Assembly (NCBI GenBank): GCA_964586775.1
Contig: CAZPJD010000090.1
Location: forward strand, 1-25,882
Direction: 5' to 3'
From: JADLEX01 sp964586775
GTDB lineage: Bacteria > Lernaellota > Lernaellaia > JACKCT01
DNA length: 25,882 nt
Positions 19,662-25,882 of this stretch are shown here, piece by piece (position 1 is the stretch's first letter; each line of letters opens with the position of its first letter). The notes under the pieces are model-generated. The model saw only the letters and a program-made list of their open reading frames with translations. It made no database searches and had not been told where the DNA came from. The position numbers were made by a program, and so were the translations under genes.

Positions 19662-19733
19662 TGGGGTGTAGACAAGCGGTAAGTCACAGGACTTTGACTC
19701 CTGCATTCGAAGGTTCGAATCCTTCCGCCCCAG
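19662..19733 (+). tRNA. tRNA-Gln (anticodon TTG)
   Basis: The 72-base cloverleaf has acceptor stem TGGGGTG (19662-19668) pairing with CGCCCCA (19726-19732) with one T-G pair, and discriminator G19733. The anticodon stem CAGGA/TCCTG encloses loop CTTTGAC with anticodon TTG. The T arm is GAAGG/CCTTC around TTCGAAT. The weak first T-A pair and G discriminator are typical identity features of bacterial tRNA-Gln. CCA is not encoded, so it must be added after transcription. It lies in a single-tRNA unit with its own strong promoter. Confidence 0.96.
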
Positions 19734-20294
19734 TCGATGAGGGACAGTTCTTCGTGAAGCTGGCGTTTCACCCTGCACGATGAAAATCCGCGGCGGGACG
19801 GTCGGCGCGAGCCACGGTCGCGCCTGGCTGGCGCATGAAGCAGGGGGGCGTTTGACCGGGACGACGCTTCGCACCCCGCGTTGGAGACTCCGCGTTGTCC
19901 GATGAGCGCGCGGTGCGGAAGGGTTGAATTTCGGAGTTCCCCCGGGGGTCTTCGTACGGGAGAGGACGACAAAGGCGGCGAATTTTGCGCCTGCGCGATG
20001 GACGCGCGGGAGCGGACGGCGACGGCGCTTGTGATGGTGATCGACGACCGTGGGTCACGCGACCCCGGTCACGGCGTGCCGCATCCCTCGAGGCGGATCG
20101 ATCCACGGCGAATCGGGAGCCGACGACCGCGACCGCATCCGGGAGCCGCGGACCGTTCGACGCCGTGCGAAGCGATTCGGGACGCGGGGGATTCCGCCGC
20201 CGCGACGCCGATCCCGGCACGACGAGGGCTCGTTCGAGGGCGTCTTCAGAGCGGTCACCGGTTTCCGCGAAAATAAACGGGTGAGGGTCCCGAA
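19734..20294. other. GC-rich stretch without a supportable gene
   Basis: Between tRNA-Gln and the 3' end of the aldo/keto reductase gene, 561 bases hold only short overlapping frames on both strands, dominated by Arg, Pro, Gly and Asp and without good ribosome binding sites. No family is recognised in any frame. The right end includes the probable reductase terminator. The stretch may be decayed coding DNA or an unrecognised non-coding RNA; nothing positive supports either. Confidence 0.5.
20270..20292 (-). terminator. Probable terminator of the aldo/keto reductase gene
   Basis: Read on the minus strand just after the stop, CGGG (20292-20289) pairs with CCCG (20281-20278) over seven bases, and TTTATTTT (20277-20270) follows. 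The stem is short but the T-rich tail is good. Confidence 0.45.
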
Positions 20295-21347
20295 TCAGTC
20301 TCGATTCCAGCCCACGGGGCGATGAACATCCAGGCGATCCAGCACGCCGCCGTACACGATGCCGCGGACCTCGTTCGTTTCGAGAAAGTCGTACGGAAAT
20401 CCCATTGGGATCGCCGACACCTCGCACAGCCGCGCGTCGATCTCGTCGGGAATCGTCACGTCCAACGCGCCGATCGCTTCGGCGGTTTGATCCGCGCTAC
20501 GCACCCCGATGATGGGGATGATGCGCGCATCGCGGCGACGCACCCACGCGAGGGCGAGCTGCGTCGCCGTGCAACCGATCTCTTTCGCGGCGTCCACGGC
20601 GACGCGCGCGATCGCGCGATTGCGTTCGTCGGTCAGGCGCGGATGCTCGGCGCGCGACGCGTAGCGGCCGGCCGTCGCGCCGTCCAGATACTTGCCCGAG
20701 AGCACGCCGCCGCCGATCGCGCCCCACACCGTCACGGCCAAGCCGGTCGCCCGTGCGAGGGGCAGGTGCTCGCGCTCGATGCCGCGTTCGATGAGGCTGT
20801 ATTGAAGCTGCACGCCGCCAAACGCGCTCCAGCCGCGCAGTTCGGCCAGCATGTTCGACCTCGCGATGGCCCACGCGGGCGCGTCCGACACGCCGACGTA
20901 GAGCACCTTGCCCGCGCGCACCAGATCGTCGAGCGCGCGTAGGATCTCGTCCGCGGGCGTGATGTAGTCCCACGCGTGGACCCAGTACAGATCGATGAAG
21001 TCGGTGCCCAAGCGCCGAAGGCTCGCCTCGACCGCGCGCACGACGCTTTTGCGGTGGTTGCCGGACGCGTTGGGGTCGCCGCCCGGTGTGGCGAGCGTGT
21101 ACTTGGTGGCGATGACGTGGCGATGCCGATCCTCGCGGGCGAACTCGCCGACCCACGTCTCGCTCGTGCCCGCCGTGTAGTGGTTCGCGGTGTCGATGAA
21201 GTTGCCGCCCGCCTCGATGTAAGCGTCCCAGATCCGCCGGCACTCCGCCTTCTCCGATCCGAACCCCCACTCGGTGCCGAAGGTCATGGTGCCGAGCGCC
21301 AACTCCGAAACACGCAGTCCCGAGTTTCCGAACACCTTGAAGCGCAT
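20295..21347 (-). CDS. Aldo/keto reductase
   Basis: The 350-residue protein is an aldo/keto reductase (TIM barrel, NADPH-dependent reduction of aldehydes and ketones). The catalytic tetrad is visible: D52 and Y57 in NFIDTANHYTAG, K82 in VIATKYTL and H124 in DLYWVHAWD. The C-terminal cofactor block reads IIPIIGVRSADQTAEAIGAL. It resembles the YakC/Gsy-type and voltage-gated-channel-beta-like AKR groups that begin with MRFKVFGNSGLRVSELALGT. The physiological substrate is unknown. GAGGAG lies about 7 bases upstream of the ATG at 21347. The frame stays open far upstream, but no other start has a ribosome binding site. It is a single gene, divergent from the lipoprotein cluster. Confidence 0.93.
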   Translation of the reverse strand: MRFKVFGNSGLRVSELALGTMTFGTEWGFGSEKAECRRIWDAYIEAGGNFIDTANHYTAGTSETWVGEFAREDRHRHVIATKYTLATPGGDPNASGNHRKSVVRAVEASLRRLGTDFIDLYWVHAWDYITPADEILRALDDLVRAGKVLYVGVSDAPAWAIARSNMLAELRGWSAFGGVQLQYSLIERGIEREHLPLARATGLAVTVWGAIGGGVLSGKYLDGATAGRYASRAEHPRLTDERNRAIARVAVDAAKEIGCTATQLALAWVRRRDARIIPIIGVRSADQTAEAIGALDVTIPDEIDARLCEVSAIPMGFPYDFLETNEVRGIVYGGVLDRLDVHRPVGWNRD

Positions 21348-21494
21348 GCATGACTCCTCGCCGGGAAAACGAAACGCTAACCCTTTTCGCGGGGGAATGA
21401 AAATGGGGCTCGTCACGTTCGCGATCGTGGTCCTTGGGTGCTCATTTTTTCCGTCGTCGCGACGCTCATCGACGAAACCGTTGGTGAGCAAAGA

Positions 21495-21523
21495 TTTTTC
21501 TGGCGAAAAACAGGCGTTAACGC
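21495..21523. promoter_or_regulatory. AT-rich regulatory region with inverted repeat and palindrome
   Basis: TTTTTC (21495-21500) and GAAAAA (21505-21510) form an inverted repeat around TGGC, closely followed by the perfect palindrome GCGTTAACGC (21514-21523) and TATTAA (21524-21529). This lies about 80-110 bases before the first of three lipoprotein genes. A CTGGC/GGC pair with -24/-12 spacing is present but poor as a sigma-54 site. Confidence 0.4.
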
Positions 21524-21605
21524 TATTAAAAGACGTTATTGGCGAAACAGTTTTGTCTTCGCCCGAATTCGCTTTCCTTGAGTCGATCTTTCCAGGAGGC
21601 ATTCC

Positions 21606-23228
21606 ATGAACTCGGCGGCATGGCCGTTGGTGGTGACGTGCGGGCTCTTTGCGTTCCTCGCGACGTGCGGAATTGTCGGCTGCGGGTGCGGCGACGATGA
21701 CGACGATTCCGGTGGAGGTGGCGACGACGACGCGTCGGATGACGACGCCGACGACGATGCGACGGACGACGATGCGACGGACGACGATGTCGATGACGAC
21801 GCCGCGGAAGGGCCGACGGTGACCGGGGTATCGCCCCCTGATGGCGCGACGGACCAGCGCCTTCTGACGGTCGTCGAGGTGACGTTCAGCGCACCCATGG
21901 ACGCCGCGTCGGTCGAGGGACTGTTCGACGCGGGCGGCGTGGCCGGCGCATTCGCGTGGGACGCGACGGGAGAGGTGTTGACCTTCACGCCCGACGACGC
22001 GCTGGACGAAAACACGACCTACAACTTCGTGATCGGCGCCGGCGCTCTCTCGCAGGACGGCGACTCGATGGCGGCGGACGAAAATTTCGCCTTTACCACG
22101 GTCGATCTTTGGACTCGCACCTGGAACGGCGAGGCCGACGACGTCGATCGCGGCCTGGGCGTGGCGGTCGATGCGGACAACGGCGCGCTCGTTGCCGGGA
22201 TTACGATGAGCGATACCGAGTCCCACAACATGCTGTACCAGCTCTGGGACACGTCGGGGGATGACATCTGGTCGTACGGCCATGACGGCGGCTTTGCCGG
22301 CTTTGATGCCGGGTGGGCGATCGCGCCGACGGATGACGGCGGTGTTGTCGTTGCCGGCAACATCACCGATTCGGCTGGCGATGATCTTGCGGCGATCCGG
22401 CGATACGACGCGCTCGCCGATTTCGTTTGGGAAATCTCTTTCGACGGTGGGGCGGGCGGCGACAATTCCGCAAAGGACGTGACGGTCGACGCCGACGGTT
22501 TTATTTACGCCACGGGGTTCGTCAGCCAGACGGGCGAGGGCATCAATATCTGGGTAGGGAAATACGACGCCGACGGGGACGAGGAGTGGTTCGACACCGT
22601 CAGCGGATCCGAGAATTCGTTCGACGCGGGACTGGGCATTGCGGTGGATGACGACGGCAACGTCTACGTGGCCGGCTATGTCACCGAAACCGGCGAGGAC
22701 GCCAACGCCTGGGTCCGCAAGTACGATGCGGACGGAATCAAAGTCTGGACCGACAGTTATAACAACGATGATCATGATCTGGACGACGAGGCGCACGGCA
22801 TCGCGGTGGACGCGGAAGGCAACATCTACGTCACCGGTATGACCAGTATCGACATCTCGGACGCCGACATCTGGACGCGCAAACTCGACGCGGACGGCGA
22901 CGAGCAATGGACGGTGACCGAAGCGGGTTCGGCGGATTCGACGGATCGTGGAAAAGCCGTCGCCGTCGGACCGGACGGCGCTGTGTATGTCGTGGGTTGG
23001 CTGGTCACCAACGCAGGCGGTTACGACATTTTCATCGGCCGCTTGGATGCCCAGACAGGCGACGAAATATGGACGGATCTCGAAGACATCGATGACACGG
23101 ATCTGGCCAACGATGTAGCCCTGGATGGCGCCGGAAACCTCTACGTGGTCGGCGAGGCAGAGGTTTCCGGCGAATCGACCAATGTCTGGCTGCGCAAATA
23201 CGACCCCGACGGCTACTGGGCCGACTGA
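21606..23228 (+). CDS. Lipoprotein with Asp linker, Ig-like domain and SBBP-type beta-propeller
   Basis: The 540-residue protein has a signal peptide with lipobox IVGC (Cys26) and an Asp-rich linker (about 30-67). An Ig-like domain of the Big_5 type follows (about 70-165; VTGVSPPDGATD at its start and LTFTPDDALDENTTYNFVI near its end). The remainder (about 170-535) is about seven repeats of 50 residues with the pattern GxAVDxxGNxYVxGxxxxxxxxxxWxxKYDADGxxxW, typical of SBBP (seven-bladed beta-propeller) repeats. Such propellers are usually extracellular binding modules; the ligand is unknown. AGGAGG six bases before the ATG makes the start certain. It is the first of three tandem lipoprotein genes, each with its own ribosome binding site. 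Confidence 0.9.
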   Translation: MNSAAWPLVVTCGLFAFLATCGIVGCGCGDDDDDSGGGGDDDASDDDADDDATDDDATDDDVDDDAAEGPTVTGVSPPDGATDQRLLTVVEVTFSAPMDAASVEGLFDAGGVAGAFAWDATGEVLTFTPDDALDENTTYNFVIGAGALSQDGDSMAADENFAFTTVDLWTRTWNGEADDVDRGLGVAVDADNGALVAGITMSDTESHNMLYQLWDTSGDDIWSYGHDGGFAGFDAGWAIAPTDDGGVVVAGNITDSAGDDLAAIRRYDALADFVWEISFDGGAGGDNSAKDVTVDADGFIYATGFVSQTGEGINIWVGKYDADGDEEWFDTVSGSENSFDAGLGIAVDDDGNVYVAGYVTETGEDANAWVRKYDADGIKVWTDSYNNDDHDLDDEAHGIAVDAEGNIYVTGMTSIDISDADIWTRKLDADGDEQWTVTEAGSADSTDRGKAVAVGPDGAVYVVGWLVTNAGGYDIFIGRLDAQTGDEIWTDLEDIDDTDLANDVALDGAGNLYVVGEAEVSGESTNVWLRKYDPDGYWAD

Positions 23229-23288
23229 TCGAGCAACGTTGTTTTGCGATGGATATGGGCCGTGAAACAGGAACAAGGAGAAACGACG

Positions 23289-24158
23289 ATGAGAAATCCG
23301 GCTTGGGTTCTGATGATGCTGGCGGCGGCGTTCGCGTTCACGACCGCGTGCGACTGCGGTGACGACGACGACGACAACGACACGGTTGGCGACGACGACG
23401 CCGCGGACGACGACGCGACCGATGACGACGCGACCGACGACGACGCGACGGACGACGACGCGACCGACGACGATGCGACCGATGACGACACGGATGACGA
23501 TACCGACGACGATACCGACGACGATACGTCGGATGACGACACCGCGGACGACGATACCGACACGGTGTTCGCTCTGGACTTCGAGGATTACTCGTACGGC
23601 GCGCTGCCGAGCCCGTGGGTCGTCAACGTCTTCGGCGCGACCACGTTTGGGATCACCGCGATCAGCAAGGACGGCTCGGCGAACGTGATCTCCGCCGATG
23701 GCGGCGGAGCGAGCGGCGACAACGGCAGTGCGTATTACCCGTTCGGAACGCAGACCGAGGACATCGAAATCTCGTTCGACGTCTGGCGCGAGGTCGGCGC
23801 CGTATTCAAGGTCGAGCTCTGGGGCGGCACCGTCGCGTCGACGATCGCCCAGGTCGACAACGCGCGGGGCGACGACACCTATCTCGTCGCGTGGAACATG
23901 GAGACCGATACCTACGTCGAATGCCTGACCACGTACGACCACGACCAGTGGTACGAGGTGTCGTTCCTGCTCAATCAGTCGGTCTGGACCTATTCTGTCG
24001 AGATGGACGGCAGCTCGACCGACTGCTCCGATCTGCCCATGAAAGACCTCGCCACGCACGACGTGGGGTACATCGTGTTCAGCGACTGGAACTTCGCCGA
24101 TCTCGGTGGACTGGTCCGGTACGACAATCTGACCGGGACGCTGTTGCCGGTGAAGTGA
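23289..24158 (+). CDS. Lipoprotein with long tandem-repeat Asp linker and jelly-roll-like domain
   Basis: The 289-residue protein has a signal peptide ending FTTAC (Cys21), a linker of about 70 residues (22-92) that is mostly Asp, and a domain of about 195 residues. The domain starts FALDFEDYSYGALPSPWVV and contains ISFDVWRE, VFKVELWGG and a final LVRYDNLTG. This pattern of beta strands resembles LamG/concanavalin-like carbohydrate-binding jelly rolls; that fold assignment is inference. Position +2 after the lipidated Cys is Asp, unlike the Gly in the other four lipoproteins. AAGGAGA lies about 8 bases before the ATG. The gene follows the SBBP lipoprotein by 60 bases and may be cotranscribed. 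Confidence 0.83.
   Translation: MRNPAWVLMMLAAAFAFTTACDCGDDDDDNDTVGDDDAADDDATDDDATDDDATDDDATDDDATDDDTDDDTDDDTDDDTSDDDTADDDTDTVFALDFEDYSYGALPSPWVVNVFGATTFGITAISKDGSANVISADGGGASGDNGSAYYPFGTQTEDIEISFDVWREVGAVFKVELWGGTVASTIAQVDNARGDDTYLVAWNMETDTYVECLTTYDHDQWYEVSFLLNQSVWTYSVEMDGSSTDCSDLPMKDLATHDVGYIVFSDWNFADLGGLVRYDNLTGTLLPVK
23391..23528 (+). repeat. In-frame coding tandem repeats (15-bp and 12-bp units) in the Asp linker
   Basis: One DDDAA unit (23391-23405) is followed by five 15-base units encoding DDDAT (23406-23480) and then four 12-base units encoding DDDT (23481-23528). Both unit sizes are multiples of three, so copy-number change keeps the frame. Units differ by only one or two GAC/GAT or ACC/ACG changes. 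Confidence 0.9.
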
Positions 24159-24167
24159 TGCTCGGCG

Positions 24168-24211
24168 CGGCACGCCGCGTGCCGGATTACGAGCGACGCG
24201 GCACACCGCGT
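24168..24211 (+). terminator. Two hairpins between the second and third tandem lipoprotein genes
   Basis: CGGCAC (24168-24173) pairs with GTGCCG (24179-24184), and ACGCGG (24196-24201) pairs with CCGCGT (24206-24211). Only TT follows the second stem, so this may attenuate rather than end transcription. Confidence 0.35.
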
Positions 24212-24269
24212 TTGATGATGACGGCGATGGCATGGAACCGTTTCCAAATTCCAGAAAGGGGTTGTGCGA

Positions 24270-25427
24270 ATGCGTAAGACATCCTGGTTCCTGACGCTGA
24301 TGCTGGTCGCGACCTGTGCGTGGTCACTCGCGTGCGGCGACGACGACGACGACACCGCCGACGACGATGCGACGGGCGACGACGATACCGACGACGACGC
24401 CGATGACGATGCCGACGATGACGCGACCGACGACGACGCCGATGACGACACGTCGGACGACTGGTCCTTTGGCGACATCACGGGCTGGGTGGACGTCGAC
24501 TATGGCGAGGATCTCGTCTGCGACGGCAGCTACTGCTTCGTGGCGTGCAAGGACAGCGGCATGTGGGTGGTGGACGTCTCCGACGTGGCGTCGCCCACCG
24601 TGGTCGCCGAGTTCGAGCCGCCGGCGGGTCAGGTCTACAACCTCGCCAAGGGCGGCACCGCGCTGTATCTGGCGAACCGCGACGACCTCATCAAGCTCGA
24701 CGTCTCCGATCCGCTGAATCCCGTCGAGGAGTGGACCTTCGTGCCCACCACCATCGGCATCCTCAACGCGGTGACGCTGGGTGAGGGCGTCGTCTACATC
24801 GGCGGCAGCGCCGGCAGCAACGGCTACATCGAGGTCGTCGGCGAGGCCAAGGGCACGCCCGAGTCGTTGGGCGAGGCGCAGGTCGCCACCGGCGAGACCT
24901 GCTACAACCTCGGCTACGCGAACGACGTGGCCTACTGTGGCGGCGGCGAGGGCACGCTGATCGCCGTCGACGTGGCCGACCCCGAGGCCATCACGGTGCT
25001 AGACACCTACTTCAACCCCGGCACGGCGGGCTTCGAGCCGTGGGGCCAGGACGTGAAGATCGACGGCAACGTGCTCTACTACAGCGATTGGGGCGCGGGG
25101 CTCATCACGGTGGACATCGCCGACCCGTCGAACATGGCCGAGTCGTCGTTGCTCCAGACGAACGACGGATTCTACGGCAGCTTCCTCGCGGGGCCGCTGA
25201 CGATCGAGGGTACGCCCTACACCAACGTCGTCGCGGCGGCGAACTCCTGGGCCGGACTCACGCTCATCGATGCCACCGATCCGGGCGCGCTCGCGCAGAT
25301 CGGCGACTCCATCGACACCACGGTGGATCTGGGCTCGGCCCCGCACGGCGTGTGGGTCATGGGCGATTTCGCGTACCTCGCCGACAACGGCGAGCAGATG
25401 CTCATCATCGTCAAGATCGCCGACTGA
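24270..25427 (+). CDS. Lipoprotein with Asp linker and LVIVD-type beta-propeller
   Basis: The 385-residue protein has a signal peptide with lipobox SLAC (Cys22), an Asp-rich linker (24-64), and then repeats of about 45 residues with the LVIVD pattern: GMWVVDVSDVASPTVVAEFE, LIKLDVSDPLNPVEEW, LIAVDVADPEAITVLDTY, LITVDIADPSNMAESSL and LTLIDATDPGALAQIGD. LVIVD repeats form a beta-propeller, here probably surface-exposed. The conserved GxWVMGDFAYLADN closes the ring. AAAGGGG lies 8 bases before the ATG at 24270; a GTG two codons earlier is closer than ideal to it. It is the last gene of the tandem lipoprotein set and is followed by a strong hairpin. Confidence 0.9.
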   Translation: MRKTSWFLTLMLVATCAWSLACGDDDDDTADDDATGDDDTDDDADDDADDDATDDDADDDTSDDWSFGDITGWVDVDYGEDLVCDGSYCFVACKDSGMWVVDVSDVASPTVVAEFEPPAGQVYNLAKGGTALYLANRDDLIKLDVSDPLNPVEEWTFVPTTIGILNAVTLGEGVVYIGGSAGSNGYIEVVGEAKGTPESLGEAQVATGETCYNLGYANDVAYCGGGEGTLIAVDVADPEAITVLDTYFNPGTAGFEPWGQDVKIDGNVLYYSDWGAGLITVDIADPSNMAESSLLQTNDGFYGSFLAGPLTIEGTPYTNVVAAANSWAGLTLIDATDPGALAQIGDSIDTTVDLGSAPHGVWVMGDFAYLADNGEQMLIIVKIAD

Positions 25428-25438
25428 TCCCGACCGAT

Positions 25439-25464
25439 CCGCCGGGCGGTTTGCCGCCCGGCGG
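25439..25464 (+). terminator. Strong GC-rich hairpin after the LVIVD lipoprotein gene
   Basis: CCGCCGGGCGG (25439-25449) pairs perfectly with CCGCCCGGCGG (25454-25464) over loop TTTG, starting 12 bases after the stop. An outer CCGA/TCGG extends the stem. No T-tract follows. Confidence 0.55.
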
Positions 25465-25550
25465 TCGGCGTCGCGATTCCACGTCGTCAGGTCGCCGCAT
25501 TGACAAACGCGGGGCTTTTCGTCAAACGTGTGCCCCGCAAAAACCGACGC

Positions 25551-25623
25551 GGTTGGGTAGCTCAGTCGGTAGAGCAAGGGACTGAAAATCCCTGTGTCGG
25601 GGGTTCAATTCCCTCCCCAACCA
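25551..25623 (+). tRNA. tRNA-Phe (anticodon GAA)
   Basis: The 73-base cloverleaf has acceptor GGTTGGG (25551-25557) pairing with CCCAACC (25616-25622) and discriminator A25623. The D arm is GCTC/GAGC, the anticodon stem AGGGA/TCCCT encloses CTGAAAA with anticodon GAA, and the T arm is GGGGG/CCCTC (one G-T pair) around TTCAATT. CCA is not encoded. A TTGACA at 25500-25505 may be its -35, although the -10 is poor. A GCGGGGC/GCCCCGC inverted repeat (25509-25538) lies between that element and the gene. A strong terminator follows within 12 bases. Confidence 0.96.
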
Positions 25624-25634
25624 TCAATAGAATC

Positions 25635-25669
25635 AACGGGTTAGGCAACTTTCCGCCTGACCCGTTTTT
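25635..25669 (+). terminator. Rho-independent terminator of tRNA-Phe
   Basis: A 12-bp stem with a single G-T pair (AACGGGTTAGGC 25635-25646 with GCCTGACCCGTT 25655-25666), an eight-base loop, and a run of five T (25665-25669). Confidence 0.88.
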
Positions 25670-25673
25670 CTAT

Positions 25674-25695
25674 GAGTCACCATAGAGTCACCAGA
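25674..25695. repeat. 11-bp tandem repeat GAGTCACCAKA after tRNA-Phe
   Basis: GAGTCACCATA (25674-25684) is followed at once by GAGTCACCAGA (25685-25695), 10 of 11 bases identical, 5 bases after the T-run of the tRNA terminator. Short tandem repeats at a tRNA 3' flank are compatible with recombinase binding, but no integrase is in view. Confidence 0.7.
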
Positions 25696-25738
25696 CGAGC
25701 GCTCGCGAAAATCCCGATCCCTTTTCGCCATAAGGAAT

Positions 25739-25882
25739 TTGAAGCCAACCAAGGGAGGTCTCACGCGAACGATCGTCCGCGTCCTTGCCTATTCGGTGGT
25801 CACGTACTTCGGCGTCCGGCAAACGATCGAAGAGGTCTGCCGTCTTCTGGAACCCGAGGAGCCGGTGCGTCGAATCCGCCGG
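25739..25882 (+). CDS. Possible start of an unidentified gene, cut by the window edge
   Basis: One frame stays open to the window end and includes GLTRTIVRVLAYSVVTYFG and a RQTIEEVCRLLEPEEP segment. It looks like a genuine amphipathic protein with G/C-rich third positions. The only standard start in frame is TTG at 25739, poorly spaced from AAGGA. The frame is open back to a stop at 25673. A competing frame from ATG 25672 is also open to the end, but its composition looks less coding. No family is recognised. Confidence 0.35.
   Translation, partial: MKPTKGGLTRTIVRVLAYSVVTYFGVRQTIEEVCRLLEPEEPVRRIRR

Noticed and set aside
23391..23528. CRISPR-like array
   Set aside because: Units are 12-15 bases, contiguous without spacers, and translate in frame as Asp/Ala/Thr repeats of a lipoprotein linker.
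21348..24233. N-terminal extension of the aldo/keto reductase frame into the lipoprotein genes
   Set aside because: The frame is open, but the reductase N-terminus and a GAGGAG site fix the start at 21347. The upstream part is antisense to two lipoprotein genes and consists of Val/Arg-rich repeats from the Asp codons.
25500..25685. Short frame covering the tRNA-Phe gene
   Set aside because: It is a translation of the tRNA and its terminator. The cloverleaf is unambiguous.
25672..25882. Open frame from ATG 25672 to the window end
   Set aside because: It starts right after the tRNA terminator without a ribosome binding site, and its third positions are not G/C-biased. The competing frame from 25739 looks more like protein.

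Overview
The window is high-GC DNA from a Gram-negative bacterium. It encodes predicted lipoproteins, an outer-membrane beta-barrel, a sigma-54-type response regulator and a Lon protease. The most telling feature is a set of five predicted lipoproteins whose lipobox cysteine is followed directly by an Asp-rich linker. My guess is an uncultivated deltaproteobacterial-type lineage (old sense: Myxococcota, Desulfobacterota or a neighbouring candidate phylum). That placement rests on recall of this lipoprotein style, not on a phylogenetic marker.

Layout. 1-178 (-) is the 5' end of gdhA (glutamate dehydrogenase). 179-464 is its leader, with strong nested hairpins. 465-1514 (-) is an extended SDR related to CDP-paratose epimerases in which the catalytic Tyr is Phe. 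1636-6122 (+) is a tight four-gene unit: membrane histidine kinase, NtrC-type regulator, exported coiled-coil protein and outer-membrane barrel. 6303-7067 (+) is the first Asp-linker lipoprotein. 7119-9833 (-) holds a GT-C type membrane glycosyltransferase and a DUF2804 protein. Divergent from these is an acetyl-CoA hydrolase/transferase (9979-11655), followed by a small exported protein (11842-12273). The gap 12274-12472 carries two arrays of a 12-bp ATGTCC repeat. 12473-13381 (-) is an LCMT-type methyltransferase, and 13478-14641 (+) is the second lipoprotein. A saccharopine-dehydrogenase-like reductase, a DUF502 membrane protein, a small hypothetical protein and lon follow to 19468.

The last quarter has tRNA-Gln(TTG) at 19662-19733, an apparently gene-free GC-rich stretch (19734-20294), and an aldo/keto reductase (20295-21347, -). 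Three Asp-linker lipoproteins follow in tandem: an SBBP-type propeller (21606-23228), a probable jelly-roll protein (23289-24158) and an LVIVD-type propeller (24270-25427). After them come tRNA-Phe(GAA) with an excellent terminator, an 11-bp tandem repeat, and possibly the start of another gene at the right edge.

There is no complete mobile element, CRISPR array or classical defence system in view. The least explained items are the Asp-linker lipoproteins, the kinase/regulator/coiled-coil/barrel operon, the ATGTCC arrays, and the hairpins in the gdhA leader.
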